NCBI GenBank assembly: GCA_943788935.1
Contig: CALSSE010000007.1
Location: 353,871 to 417,870, forward strand
Direction of reading: 5' to 3'
Source of the DNA: an uncultured bacterium
Lineage (GTDB): Bacteria > Myxococcota_A > Bradymonadia > UBA7976 > VGTA01
DNA: 64,000 nt
Part shown: piece after piece, positions 1-9,573 of the stretch
How the letters are laid out: each line of letters opens with the position of its first letter
How positions within the stretch are numbered: the first letter of the stretch is position 1
The notes under the pieces: model-generated
Seen by the model: only the letters and a program-made list of their open reading frames with translations
The model's database searches: none
What the model was told of the DNA's origin: nothing
Position numbers and translations under genes: made by a program

Positions 1-2
1 TG

Positions 3-3000
3 AATGGCTATGGGCCTACTGAATGCGCGGTGACAGTTACTCGCTCATGGATCAGCCCTGAGGATGAAGTGGTCACGATCGGGATGCCACATCCGGGCGC
101 CAAAGTACATATCGTTGATGAGCAATTAGAGCGGGTATCGCCAGGAGAAAAGGGTGAGCTACTGATCTCTGGCCCAGCCCTCGCTAGAGGATACTTAAGA
201 CGTCCAGAGCTCTCCACTCAACGGTTCCCTACGCTCCCACATCTAGGGCGAGTTTATCGTACGGGTGACCTTGTCAGCCAGCGTAGTGATGGTCAGCTTT
301 GTTTTCATGGTAGAATAGACGCTCAGGTAAAGCTCCGTGGTTACCGTCTAGAGCTAGGAGAGGTAGAGTCAGCCCTCGCTCGTTTACCGCAAGTGAGCGA
401 GGTCGCCTGTGCGATGGTGGGAGAGGGGCTAGATCAACGCTTAATAGCATTCTATGTCCCACACTATTTATCTGAGGGCCCTTTAGAAGACGAGGCGCAG
501 TGCCTAAGCGATTCATCTCAGCGACTGCCAGATCTATCTCAACTCAGTGACTCACTTCCTCACTACATGATTCCCGCTGAGTTGGTTATCATCGAGTCTA
601 TTCCACGACTGATAAGCGGTAAGATTGATCGTAAAGCGTTAACGAGCTCAATGAATAAAGAGAGAGAGAGTCATCAAACGTCAACTCAATCTCTAATTGA
701 TTCACAGATAGAGAGACTGAGGGCGATAGAGAGTCCAAGGTCGACAGAGAGCCTTAGTGCGACAGAGAGCAGCGATCTAGATATAGGGGAGGAGAGTAAG
801 ACGCGAAGAGCATTTTCAATAGAGCTCTTAGGCCTCATCGCTATTATCTTAGAGCGTGAGATTGATAGCAGCGCCGTCGATGATGATTTCTTTGAGTTAG
901 GGGGCGACTCTATCTCTGCAGCGAGCTTAATCTCCCACACTCGTGAGCTTACTAGCTTGTCTTCACTGACAGTTCGAGACATCTATCAAGAGCGCAGCGC
1001 AACGAAGTTAGTCGATAAAGCGTTTCAAGAGACCTCTCCTTTAGGTCAGCGAGAGGGAGAGCGATCGAGGAGGTCTCACCATGACCCTTTACCCGACATC
1101 AGTGATGAGCAATTAAAGCGTTGTACCCTTTGGCAGGGAGTATGGATTATGCTGAGTATTATGCTCTCGCTCGCCATGGGAGTGATGGTGTTTTTAGTCT
1201 TACTGAGCCTAGCGATCAATCAGGTAGAGTGGGCTGACGCTGTTGGGGTCAGCGCTATGGTCATTGGCCTGTGGCTAATCAGCCCTCTATTGATGTCGCT
1301 AAGACTGTTGGTCGCGGTGAGATGTGTGAGAGCCGCTAAGGGCCTCCTCATCGGGAGATACGCTCCGGGCATCGATCCCATATGGAGTCAAGTGTATGTA
1401 AAGTATTGGTTATTGGAGAGGATCTCAAGACTCATTCCCTGGGGATGGATCAGCGGCTCACCTCTTCACACATGGACCTTAAGACAGCTAGGAGCGACGA
1501 TCGGAGAGAGGGTCTATCTTCATCGAGGAGTCGACCTCTCTGCAGGAGGGTGGGATCTGATCACCATTAGTGAAGGAGTCGCCATCGGTAGAGATGCGAG
1601 CTTAAGACCCATAGAATATGAGCGTCTCCAGATGCGTCGAGGCCATATTAAGATCGGCGCGGGCGCTAGTCTTGGGATTCGTAGCGGTGTCTCGACAGGG
1701 GGTGAGGTGGGCAGAGACTCTATTCTCACTGATCACAGCGCCGTGCCTAGTGGGGGAGGGATCTCTGAGAGGGTGAGGGCGTCTGGCGCTTGTTTAGAGG
1801 AGATAGAGGCAATAGAAACCCTCACTTCACCACCTATGGAAGAGATGAGTGAGCTAGAATATGGGATCCGGTTCCATGCTTCTCAATGGGTGACCTCTTG
1901 CTTGATGAGCTCCCCTTTGGTCATGATCTCGCTGTTCATTTATTATATTTTATCCTCAGATCAAGGCTCGCTAGCGGCGCTGCCGGATCATCTAGTTTAT
2001 GGTTTATGGAGTCCCTCTGATCTATCAGAAGGAGCGTGGGGGTTAATGACCTCTATTGTACTGCTGTCTGCCTTGAGTATGATCGCGTGGGGAGTGAGTC
2101 TAATCTACTTGGCCATTCTCTGCCGATGGCGGGGTAGTATACCCCTCGGTGCTCATCCAATACGTGGAGAGGCGATGATCATCGCTTGGCAAAAAGAGCG
2201 ACTCCTCATCGCCGCTAACCGTTGGCTTAGCGGGACGCTTTTTTGGCCTTATTGGTTAAGACTCGCGGGGCTCAGAGTGGGTCCTGATAGTGAAGTCAGC
2301 ACTATTATGGAGTGCGTTCTCGAGCACACAAAACTTAGAGGGCGATGCTTTTCAGCTGATGGGGTGTACCTAGCGGCGCCGAGGATAGAGAGAGGGTGGA
2401 TACATTTTGGAGAGACTCTTATTGAAGACTCGGTCTTCTTAGGGAATCACTCTATAGTCCCTGCAGGAGCGACGCTCTCTTCTGAGACACTACTCGGTGT
2501 AAGTACGGTTTATGATCTTAGTCGGGGTGAGGGGTCTCGGTTTGGCCATCCAAGTTTTGAACTTCCTCGACGAGAGGTGGTGAGCGCTGACCTCTCTCTG
2601 ACTCATAAGCCGAGCGCTCTCCGTTATCTGAATCGAGCGTTTTGGGAGCTAGGGAGAGGATTTATTCCAGTGATCTGGTTACTAGAGGCTGTGGCTTGGC
2701 TGAGTTTGGTTCCTCCCTCTGTTTTTACTGCTCATGAATGGGTACTAGAGCCGCTTTTGATCTTTAGATTAGCGGGAGGGCTAGGCCTCATATTCGCTTT
2801 TAATATCGCCTTGACGTGGTGTCTTAAGTGGCTCTTATTAGGTCGAGTTAAGCCGGGGCAACACCCGCTGTGGTCTTGCTGGTGTAGCCGCTGGGATTGT
2901 GTGTATGTCTATTGGGGAGAGCTCGCTAGACCTCTCTTGAGAGCCCTAGAGGGGACTCTCTTTTTGAATGCAGTACTGCGCTCTTTTGGTCTCACCATTG

Positions 3001-3299
3001 GACATCGAGTCTTTCTGGGCAGAGGTTTCGCGCAGGTGGTAGACCCTGATATGCTTCACTTTGGAAATCGAAGCACAGTGGTGAATCTATTTCAAGCCCA
3101 CAGCTTTGAGGATCGAGTGCTGAAGACGGACCATGTTTATCTGGGCGAAGGATCGAGCGTGGGGGCAGCGACGGTCGTCCTCTATGGCGCAGATATCGGA
3201 GAGAATACTATCATTGGAGAGCACTCAGTGGTGATGAAGAGAGAGCGGTTGATGGGTGACCAACGATACTCGGGGGCCCCCTCAAAGCGCTCGAACTAG
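3..3299 (+). CDS. Pls-like single-module NRPS, 3' part (A C-terminus, PCP, membrane beta-helix domain)
   Basis: The gene enters the window already open: frame 3 begins with the adenylation motif NGYGPTE (A5), so the true start lies upstream. GELLISG, YRTGDL, GRIDAQVKLRGYRLELGE and the A10 lysine (SGKIDRKAL) follow. A Ser/Thr/Glu-rich linker leads to a carrier domain with FFELGGDSIS; the phosphopantetheine serine codon is 909-911. The rest, about 750 residues, has six likely membrane segments in three pairs (near nt 1135-1300, 1885-2110, 2665-2835) alternating with three hexapeptide-like beta-helix stretches (nt about 1460-1790, 2200-2500, 2930-3270). This is the architecture of the NRPS terminal domain (TIGR02353) of epsilon-poly-L-lysine synthetase (Pls), a membrane enzyme forming isopeptide homopolymers. 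No thioesterase or condensation domain is present. The substrate pocket motifs (A3-A4) are outside the window, so the amino acid is unknown. The family call is firm; the polymer product is inferred. Confidence 0.88.
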   Translation, partial: NGYGPTECAVTVTRSWISPEDEVVTIGMPHPGAKVHIVDEQLERVSPGEKGELLISGPALARGYLRRPELSTQRFPTLPHLGRVYRTGDLVSQRSDGQLCFHGRIDAQVKLRGYRLELGEVESALARLPQVSEVACAMVGEGLDQRLIAFYVPHYLSEGPLEDEAQCLSDSSQRLPDLSQLSDSLPHYMIPAELVIIESIPRLISGKIDRKALTSSMNKERESHQTSTQSLIDSQIERLRAIESPRSTESLSATESSDLDIGEESKTRRAFSIELLGLIAIILEREIDSSAVDDDFFELGGDSISAASLISHTRELTSLSSLTVRDIYQERSATKLVDKAFQETSPLGQREGERSRRSHHDPLPDISDEQLKRCTLWQGVWIMLSIMLSLAMGVMVFLVLLSLAINQVEWADAVGVSAMVIGLWLISPLLMSLRLLVAVRCVRAAKGLLIGRYAPGIDPIWSQVYVKYWLLERISRLIPWGWISGSPLHTWTLRQLGATIGERVYLHRGVDLSAGGWDLITISEGVAIGRDASLRPIEYERLQMRRGHIKIGAGASLGIRSGVSTGGEVGRDSILTDHSAVPSGGGISERVRASGACLEEIEAIETLTSPPMEEMSELEYGIRFHASQWVTSCLMSSPLVMISLFIYYILSSDQGSLAALPDHLVYGLWSPSDLSEGAWGLMTSIVLLSALSMIAWGVSLIYLAILCRWRGSIPLGAHPIRGEAMIIAWQKERLLIAANRWLSGTLFWPYWLRLAGLRVGPDSEVSTIMECVLEHTKLRGRCFSADGVYLAAPRIERGWIHFGETLIEDSVFLGNHSIVPAGATLSSETLLGVSTVYDLSRGEGSRFGHPSFELPRREVVSADLSLTHKPSALRYLNRAFWELGRGFIPVIWLLEAVAWLSLVPPSVFTAHEWVLEPLLIFRLAGGLGLIFAFNIALTWCLKWLLLGRVKPGQHPLWSCWCSRWDCVYVYWGELARPLLRALEGTLFLNAVLRSFGLTIGHRVFLGRGFAQVVDPDMLHFGNRSTVVNLFQAHSFEDRVLKTDHVYLGEGSSVGAATVVLYGADIGENTIIGEHSVVMKRERLMGDQRYSGAPSKRSN

Positions 3300-3333
3300 G
3301 CGAGCCGATCGATCTAACAGTAACGAGGTCGCT

Positions 3334-4887
3334 TTATCCCCTGATCAGCCGGGCTATCTTAGGTCCATTGCCTTGGAGGGCGCAACGTTGTTGATAGAGC
3401 TTCATCCCTCGGAGACCGCCGAGCTCTTCACCACCGCCTGCTCGTCCTGGTCCTCCATGGAGGAGCTGTGGAGTGACTAAGCCTGGAGCGAGAGCCTTCT
3501 CGGCGACTTGTTCATCGATGACCACCAAGCGGCCATTCCAAGCTGCGAGGCCGAGGATCGTCTCCTGTAAGAAACGACGATCATCAGCGTAAATAGCGCT
3601 CACTAGACACCCTCTGCCGTGCCGCACTTGTTGAACCGCTTCTGCGGCGCTCCCGTCAAAGGGGATAATCGTAGAGACGGGCCCAAAGACCTCGAGGTTA
3701 TGAACGGGTGAGTTGGCGTCACATGGGCCCTCGGTTTGCAGGAGAGTCGGGGTGACGAAGGCGCCGTTGGTTAAGTCAGCGCCTTCAGCGGCGCGAAGTA
3801 AACCATCAGGCCCACCATAGACCACTTTAGCATGTCCCTGAAGAGCCGCTAAACCCTCTAAAGCAGCAGTTTTCTGGCTGAGGGTGGAGAGCGGCCCCAT
3901 GGTGACTCCATCGAGGGTTGGGTCGCCTACAGTTGTGCGTCCAAAGCGTTCACTGAGGTCCTCGACCACTTCATCTAAGCGATCTCGAGGGACGAGTAAT
4001 CGGCGCACGGCGGTACACTTTTGTCCCGACTTTTGAGTTATTTCAGTATGGGCATGGCGAATAAAGGCGTCATAGGTGGCGTCTTCTGCGTCTGAGTCAA
4101 GGATCATAGCGTTGAGACTGTCGGCTTCAATATTCACCGCAGCTCCGCTCTGTAATACCTGAGGGTGCTGTCTGATTTTATCGCCAGTGTCAGCGCTGCC
4201 CGTGAAGGCGATCACGTCCGACCACTCAACGTGATCGAGTAGGTCGCCTACCCTCCCACAGAGAAGGCTGAGCGTCCCTTCAGGCATGATGGGGGCGACC
4301 GCTTCGACGAGCGCATGAGTCATTAAAGCGGTGCTCGTCGCCGGCTTACTGAGCACAGGCATACCCGCGAGCAGAGAGCAAGCGGCCTTCTCAGCGAGAC
4401 CCCAGGCAGGGAAATTGAAGGCATTAATATGAATGGCAACTCCTCCTCGAGGAACGAGGACATGCTGACCGACGAGTCGACCTCCGCGAGCCACAGGCTC
4501 AGGCTCACCGTCAAAGAGAATATTCCCCTCACCAAGGGTCTCGGCGAGCTTACCATAGTGCATGAGGGTGTGGCTCGCTCCGTCGATATCAAACTTAGCG
4601 TCTCCTCGGGTATTTCCAGCGTTCTTTTGTCCAAGCTCAATGAGTAGCTCTCGCTGGGCGTGTATGGCCTTTGACATTTCGACGAGGAGCGCGCCTCGCT
4701 CAGTGAAACTCATCTCAGCCAATGATCGTCCTCCCTGCTCTCGGGAGAATCTTAGCGCCTCTCTAAGGTCTAAACCTTCAGTACTACAGGTCGCTAAAGC
4801 CTCTCCTGTGGTCGGATTTAAGAGTGTGCTACCTTCTCCCTCTCCTTCGACCCAGACTCCGCTGAGAAAACTGTTTAAACGCTTCAT
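3334..4887 (-). CDS. aldehyde dehydrogenase of the PaaZ/BoxD type
   Basis: A 517-residue aldehyde dehydrogenase. The start MKRLNSF is preferred over an ATG seven codons upstream because AAGGAG lies at good spacing before it. The general base Glu is in NIEADSLN (E254) and the nucleophile in SGQKCTAVRR (C291). FTGSADTGDKIR and the N-terminal LNSFLSGVWVEGEG match the stand-alone ALDH proteins of aerobic CoA-thioester aromatic degradation: PaaZ N-terminal domain, and BoxD, 3,4-dehydroadipyl-CoA semialdehyde dehydrogenase. The likely reaction is NADP-dependent oxidation of a CoA-linked semialdehyde to the acid. There is no fused hydratase domain, and no other phenylacetate or benzoate gene sits nearby, so the substrate is unproven. 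The gene converges with the NRPS across a 34-nt gap. Confidence 0.8.
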   Translation of the reverse strand: MKRLNSFLSGVWVEGEGEGSTLLNPTTGEALATCSTEGLDLREALRFSREQGGRSLAEMSFTERGALLVEMSKAIHAQRELLIELGQKNAGNTRGDAKFDIDGASHTLMHYGKLAETLGEGNILFDGEPEPVARGGRLVGQHVLVPRGGVAIHINAFNFPAWGLAEKAACSLLAGMPVLSKPATSTALMTHALVEAVAPIMPEGTLSLLCGRVGDLLDHVEWSDVIAFTGSADTGDKIRQHPQVLQSGAAVNIEADSLNAMILDSDAEDATYDAFIRHAHTEITQKSGQKCTAVRRLLVPRDRLDEVVEDLSERFGRTTVGDPTLDGVTMGPLSTLSQKTAALEGLAALQGHAKVVYGGPDGLLRAAEGADLTNGAFVTPTLLQTEGPCDANSPVHNLEVFGPVSTIIPFDGSAAEAVQQVRHGRGCLVSAIYADDRRFLQETILGLAAWNGRLVVIDEQVAEKALAPGLVTPQLLHGGPGRAGGGEELGGLRGMKLYQQRCALQGNGPKIARLIRG

Positions 4888-4966
4888 CGTCTGCTCCTTA
4901 TCGATCAATGTTGTCTCGTATTATCTATTCACCCAGTAAAACTCTCATCACTCAGTCCAACCTTAG

Positions 4967-5752
4967 TCACCAAGTGACCGTCTCTTGAGCTCTCTCATAG
5001 TCTTGCACGGTATCTATCTCACGCCACATTCCCCCCTTGAAGAAGAAGGGCTGGATAAATTCATCCCTTTTAATTGCGTCATTAAAAAGATCCGAGAGAT
5101 AGGCCTTTCGAAGACTTGGCGCATGAACATATGGCTGATCTAGCCCATTGAGTAAAGCATGCTCATAGATTGCGCAGAGCCTCGCTAACGCAGGGGCATG
5201 TATTTTACAGAGACCAATGAACTCACCGCGAGCTCGATTAGGAGTCACTTGTTTACCGATCTCAGTGATCCGATGAATATGCTCACTCCTCAGCATCCCC
5301 TCTGCGGGTAGGCTCATCACTTCACAGAGCTCGGCTTGCTCAACCGGATGGTCATCACGTCCTTCATAGACCGATGCCCAATCGAGGTCAATGACGAGTG
5401 AGATAGGCGCCTGAACGGGGAGTAGGCCTTTGATTAGATCGGGATGAAAGGTGATGTCACCATAGCTTATCATCACATCACCGAAGAGGTGGTCCTTAGC
5501 GCAGAATAGACTCTCTAAAATATTGTTGTTACGAAAGTCATGATTATCGATATAGGTGAGCCCCGGTAACTGGATCTGACGGCCTTTATAGCCTCTTATC
5601 ACTATAATCTCTTCAATACCAGCAGCTCGATAAGCGTCGACTTGTCGCTCGAGCAAGCTACGCCCCTTGATCTCTACCATACACTTTGGACGGTCAGCTG
5701 TGTATGGACGGAGTCGCTGGCCCATGCCAGCCGCGATGATGATGGCCTTCAT
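4967..5752 (-). CDS. sugar/alcohol-phosphate nucleotidyltransferase
   Basis: A 261-residue single-domain NTP transferase of GT-A fold. The N-terminus carries the signature IIAAGMGQRLRPYT followed by DRPKCMVEI, which binds the NTP and holds the catalytic Arg and Lys; a metal-binding Asp is likely in YGDITFHP. It overlaps the CDP-alcohol phosphotransferase gene by 4 nt (ATGA), so the two are translationally coupled. By analogy with inositol-1-phosphate cytidylyltransferase/DIPP synthase pairs and other CDP-alcohol pathways, it probably activates a phosphorylated alcohol as a CDP derivative for its partner. Sequence alone does not decide between CTP and another nucleotide, nor which alcohol is used. 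It is last in a three-gene operon. Confidence 0.8.
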   Translation of the reverse strand: MKAIIIAAGMGQRLRPYTADRPKCMVEIKGRSLLERQVDAYRAAGIEEIIVIRGYKGRQIQLPGLTYIDNHDFRNNNILESLFCAKDHLFGDVMISYGDITFHPDLIKGLLPVQAPISLVIDLDWASVYEGRDDHPVEQAELCEVMSLPAEGMLRSEHIHRITEIGKQVTPNRARGEFIGLCKIHAPALARLCAIYEHALLNGLDQPYVHAPSLRKAYLSDLFNDAIKRDEFIQPFFFKGGMWREIDTVQDYERAQETVTW

Positions 5753-6636
5753 CGTTGCTCCTCGGCCTCTATTGTAGAGGCGTTATTCTGTGGGGCAAAA
5801 CGCCCAAGTTTAATAAAGATCCCTAAGCTCGCTTGGGCGACATAGAGTAGATGTAATACACCATAGGCATACAGGAAGATGTCTAGGGTGTTGGTCAGCG
5901 CAAAAATAGGTAATGACGCCGGGTATTGAGTGATCAATCGAGCGATCATCTTGATTGGCCATAACGGGCCTCCAGAGCGACCTTCTCCTGCAGATTGTCC
6001 GTGCTTTTGAGCCTTAGATCCAGTCGCTATTGCATAGCGTTCGCTCCGAATGAAGCGAGTGAGCGTTATCGCACTAGCGGTCACCAATAAGGCAAATATT
6101 GAGCAGATTAACGGCCATGTTTGAGAGTCAACACCCATCAATACAGGAGCGCCTAGCCAAGGAGTATCTCCCTCTGTAAAGGCACCTCGGAGACCGATCG
6201 CTACGATCAATAAGTACGCTTTGAGCTCATCCATCATGAAATCGAGATCACCGCCCACTTCACTCGTTCGGCCCGTTACTCGGGCGAGCTGTCCATCGAC
6301 GCAGTCAAACACATAGCTCAACTCAACTCCGATGACCCCAATGAGCAGCCCTAAAGGTCCAGCGATAGAGGACAAGGCGATCAAGGCGATGATCATGATG
6401 AGGGTGGACATAAAGGTGACTTGATTAGGGGTTACTCTAGTCTGAGCAAATAGATAGACGAGTGGAGCGGCGAGGGGTCTGGCTAAGTAGAGATTAAAGA
6501 GAGAGTCATTAGGCTTTAAGCTCTGCTTGTATAGGCTCCACACACCTCTTGATATAGGTGTTGGAGCAGGCTCTCTTCTCATTGAGTGACCATCTTCAGA
6601 TTCTGTAGGCTCCATATATTGTCTATCTTCATTCAC
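5749..6636 (-). CDS. CDP-alcohol phosphatidyltransferase family membrane enzyme
   Basis: A 295-residue integral membrane protein. The full family signature D-x2-DG-x2-AR-x8-G-x3-D-x3-D is present (D111, D114-G115, A118-R119, G128, D132, D136), so the metal-dependent active site looks intact. Several hydrophobic helices flank it. The enzyme moves a phospho-alcohol from a CDP donor onto a second alcohol, making a phospholipid head group or a soluble phosphodiester. Its coupled downstream nucleotidyltransferase would make the donor. The start is a GTG six bases after the upstream stop, with GAGAGGA very close; an ATG at 6615 would be 7 codons shorter. The substrate is not predictable from what I can see. 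Confidence 0.85.
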   Translation of the reverse strand: MNEDRQYMEPTESEDGHSMRREPAPTPISRGVWSLYKQSLKPNDSLFNLYLARPLAAPLVYLFAQTRVTPNQVTFMSTLIMIIALIALSSIAGPLGLLIGVIGVELSYVFDCVDGQLARVTGRTSEVGGDLDFMMDELKAYLLIVAIGLRGAFTEGDTPWLGAPVLMGVDSQTWPLICSIFALLVTASAITLTRFIRSERYAIATGSKAQKHGQSAGEGRSGGPLWPIKMIARLITQYPASLPIFALTNTLDIFLYAYGVLHLLYVAQASLGIFIKLGRFAPQNNASTIEAEEQR

Positions 6637-6641
6637 TCCTC

Positions 6642-7298
6642 TCAGCTCTCTTGGCTCTGAGGGACCCGCTTCCAGTCTTCGAGGAAGCGAGCGAGGCCAA
6701 TATCAGTGAGGGGATGCTTGGCGAGTTGGGCGAGAACTTTATAGGGGACAGTGACCACATCGGCGCCCATTCTCGCTGACTCGAGGACATGGATTGGATG
6801 CCGAACGCTGGCGACGAGTACTTCTGTCTTGAAGTCGTATTGACGATAGATCTCCATGATTTGAGCGATCAGCTCCATCCCGTCGTGAGCGATATCGTCA
6901 AGACGGCCAACAAAAGGACTGATATATGTAGCACCAGCTTTGGCAGCGAGGAGCGCTTGAAGAGGCGAGAAACACAGAGTAACGTTGGTCTTGATCCCTT
7001 GATCCGTACACCATCGTGTCGCTTGAATCCCAGGCATTATGAGAGGGATTTTAACAACGATGTTGGGATGAATCTCTCTTAGCTCTGCGGCTTCTTTGAT
7101 GATCCCCTCATAATCGGTGCTCACTACTTCTGCGGAGATGGGACCATCAACGATTTGACAGATCTCTTCGATGACCTCCCGAAAGTTACGCCCCGTTTTA
7201 GCGATAAGAGATGGATTCGTAGTGACCCCATCTAGCAGACCTAAGGCTTGCGCATCACGGATTTCAGAGACATCAGCTGTGTCGATAAAGAATTTCAC
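6642..7298 (-). CDS. fsa: transaldolase / fructose-6-phosphate aldolase family protein
   Basis: A 218-residue protein of the small transaldolase class (FSA/TalC), about the usual 215-220 residues. It begins [13 protein letters not shown] with GVTTNPSL close behind, both hallmarks of the family. The Schiff-base lysine is K83 in NIVVKIPL. Enzymes of this class either transfer dihydroxyacetone units between sugar phosphates or cleave fructose 6-phosphate; residues alone do not tell which. The start is GTG. It is the first gene of an operon with a CDP-alcohol phosphotransferase 5 nt downstream and a nucleotidyltransferase after that, which suggests the aldolase may supply or recycle a small phosphorylated polyol. 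That link is inference. Confidence 0.88.
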   Translation of the reverse strand: MKFFIDTADVSEIRDAQALGLLDGVTTNPSLIAKTGRNFREVIEEICQIVDGPISAEVVSTDYEGIIKEAAELREIHPNIVVKIPLIMPGIQATRWCTDQGIKTNVTLCFSPLQALLAAKAGATYISPFVGRLDDIAHDGMELIAQIMEIYRQYDFKTEVLVASVRHPIHVLESARMGADVVTVPYKVLAQLAKHPLTDIGLARFLEDWKRVPQSQES

Positions 7299-7447
7299 TA
7301 GGCTACTCGCTTTCAGCTCAGAAAGTTAACTAGGACGCCCGTTAAACGAGGCAAAGAGGGTGATAGTATAAAGATGAAGAAAATGCTAGTAGACTCCACT
7401 CAAATCATAGGTTTTTAAACAGATCGTCTTGGAGGTCTGAGACTCAA

Positions 7448-9454
7448 ATGATGACTCATCACTCTCAAGTCTCCGCTAAGGAGTCTATCTCAGCTCGCTC
7501 AGATCGATCCTCGCACAGTGGAAAGCATCTAAAAAAAGGGGGCTTACAGCGCATCTCCCCTTGGTGTTTAGTAGGTCTAGCTTGGATCTACTTAACCTAC
7601 ACTCAATGTCGAGGGCTGATGTGGTTCGATAGCGGAGAATTAGCGCTCGCGGGTCATAGCTTTGGTTTAGGGCATCCTCCAGGACAACCCTTTTACGCTC
7701 TCCTCAGCGCTCTGACAAATTTTTGCCCCTCTCCCCTATGGGCATTGAATCATCTCTCAGTTTTGGCGACTGCGCTGACTCTATTGCCTCTTGTCAGCAT
7801 TCGAGAACAGTTGATGAAAGCCTCTCAGGTCTCTCAGCTATCTCAAGTCTCTCAATTAACAGATTCAGACATCGAAGACCTAGAAAACACTCGGATTCGC
7901 TTTGGCTTATCGGAGTTAGTGATCGGCTTCGCTTGGGTTCTCCTTTATCCGGTCTGGGATCAAGGGACACGTATTGAAGTATACTCATTAGGTAATCTAT
8001 TAGGATTCAGCGCTCTCTCACTACTTCTCAATAGCGATCAACGCGGTCGGTCCACATATTTGATCGCGGGAGGATTCTTGGGGTTATGTGGCGCTACTCA
8101 AGCGATCTTCGCTATCGTCTTTGGAGTCAGCTCTTTGGGGGTTTTATGGAGTTGGAGGTCTGCTCCTCTTAAGCGGGGGGATTGGAGGAGGCTCATCGCC
8201 TATGCTGGAGGGGTCATATTAGGCTTCCTACTCCCTCATCTTTACCTACTTTGGACGGTGGTGTACTCAGAGGGCTTCGTGTGGGGAACTTGGTCATCAT
8301 GGGCAGACTTTATCCGCTACTTTGGTGGAGGTGATTACATCCAAAATCTCCATTCATGGTCTTTAGTACCAGGTCATTTGATTGATTATGGAGGGTGGTT
8401 GATCACTCACGGTGGTGGGCTATGGATATTCATGATGATCCTAGGCTGTGTATGGGTAAGGAGCGCTTCTCTCTTGAGCTTGTCAGCAGTGATCAGCGCC
8501 GTGGGCTTCTTCCCTCTGTCTTATCAATCTTATTGGCCTGAGGTTCCCGACTTTTCAGGTTACTTCTTACCCTGCTTCTCTTGTTCTTTACTCTGGGTTT
8601 GGGCGGCGTGGACTAAACTAGAGATAAGATTTACAGTGACGGCTCGATGGCTCTTCATCGCTTGCTTATCTTTAAGTACATTGAGCGGAGAACGATCACC
8701 TCTTGAGCGGAGTCGTTCCTCTCATCACCTCCCATTGGAGATGGCGACGCATTGGCTTGACTCACTCCCTAAAAACGCGGCGCTCTTTGTTGAGTCTGAT
8801 CATTGGGTTTTTCCTCTGATGTATGCTCAGAGTGTACTCGGCCACAGACCCGATATCTTAGTGTTTAATGTTGGTTTTGCTCGCAGTACTTGGTACTGGC
8901 GATGGACGCTAAAGCAACACCCAGACTTACCATCATTCAAGGACTTTGAGCGGCAGAGGTCAAGAACTTCTCGATTGGTAGCTCTCGCTCAACTTAAGAG
9001 CGCGAGCTACACAGAGAGTGAGCATTTAGCGAGAGGGCTATCTCTCACCCCTCCGCTCACAGCTCCTCTGCTCACAGCTCCTCTGCTCACAGCTCCTCTG
9101 CCATGTATTAGCTCTTGGGGATATAGTGTAGCGTGTCAATCTCCACTCCCTCTGCCGAGCCCTAAACTTCTGCTTTATTGGGCTCAAAATAGCGCTCATC
9201 GAGATTCGATCACTTCAAGAGTTCTTGCTCGACTTGGACACCAACTCTTGCAGAGGGCGTGGGGTAGTCAGAGAACAAAAGAGGCCATTCAGCTCGCCAA
9301 AGCAGCGCTCGGAGATGCGAGCGTCTCTAGTGAGGAGGCTCCTAAATGGTGGCCTGTCCCCGCTGCGGTGTGGCAGGCTGCTCAGGTGGGTTTAATTGGA
9401 GATCCAAATACTTTGAGAGCGCTCATCGTTTCTCTTCAAGGAGAAGAGTATTAG
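7448..9454 (+). CDS. DUF2723 multi-pass membrane protein
   Basis: A 668-residue polytopic membrane protein. After a hydrophilic, Ser-rich N-terminus of about 35 residues, it shows the DUF2723 signature WFDSGELALAGHSFG, then LGHPPGQPFYALL. About ten hydrophobic segments follow, and the last ~250 residues are mostly soluble and probably periplasmic. DUF2723 proteins resemble GT-C fold, lipid-linked-sugar-dependent glycosyltransferases, with the early Asp/Glu pair as the likely catalytic acidic site; the substrate is unknown. GGAGG precedes the start by 11 nt. The C-terminal part carries three perfect copies of a 15-bp repeat (9056-9100, encoding LTAPL), and VSQLSQVSQL forms a smaller repeat earlier. 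It stands alone upstream of the Ter-like operon, with a 119-nt gap. Confidence 0.8.
   Translation: MMTHHSQVSAKESISARSDRSSHSGKHLKKGGLQRISPWCLVGLAWIYLTYTQCRGLMWFDSGELALAGHSFGLGHPPGQPFYALLSALTNFCPSPLWALNHLSVLATALTLLPLVSIREQLMKASQVSQLSQVSQLTDSDIEDLENTRIRFGLSELVIGFAWVLLYPVWDQGTRIEVYSLGNLLGFSALSLLLNSDQRGRSTYLIAGGFLGLCGATQAIFAIVFGVSSLGVLWSWRSAPLKRGDWRRLIAYAGGVILGFLLPHLYLLWTVVYSEGFVWGTWSSWADFIRYFGGGDYIQNLHSWSLVPGHLIDYGGWLITHGGGLWIFMMILGCVWVRSASLLSLSAVISAVGFFPLSYQSYWPEVPDFSGYFLPCFSCSLLWVWAAWTKLEIRFTVTARWLFIACLSLSTLSGERSPLERSRSSHHLPLEMATHWLDSLPKNAALFVESDHWVFPLMYAQSVLGHRPDILVFNVGFARSTWYWRWTLKQHPDLPSFKDFERQRSRTSRLVALAQLKSASYTESEHLARGLSLTPPLTAPLLTAPLLTAPLPCISSWGYSVACQSPLPLPSPKLLLYWAQNSAHRDSITSRVLARLGHQLLQRAWGSQRTKEAIQLAKAALGDASVSSEEAPKWWPVPAAVWQAAQVGLIGDPNTLRALIVSLQGEEY
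9056..9100 (+). repeat. three perfect tandem copies of a 15-bp unit
   Basis: The unit CTCACAGCTCCTCTG is repeated at 9056-9070, 9071-9085 and 9086-9100. Because 15 is a multiple of three, it inserts LTAPL units into the C-terminal domain of the DUF2723 protein without breaking the frame. Identical copies point to recent slippage, so the number may vary between strains. Confidence 0.95.
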
Positions 9455-9573
9455 AGACGCCTGTGAGTATTCGCTATGAAGAGGAAATCAATTATTTAAG
9501 TTCTATAAATATCTCTGTATGCACTCTTAAAATTCATTTATGCTCACTATTTAATAGATGTGTTGAGGATGTT

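Noticed and set aside
9346..9573. Longer N-terminus (with CPRCGVAGCSGG) for the TRSP-PRTase
   Set aside because: This part lies inside the DUF2723 gene in another frame and looks like an out-of-frame reading; GAGG before 9574 decides the start.
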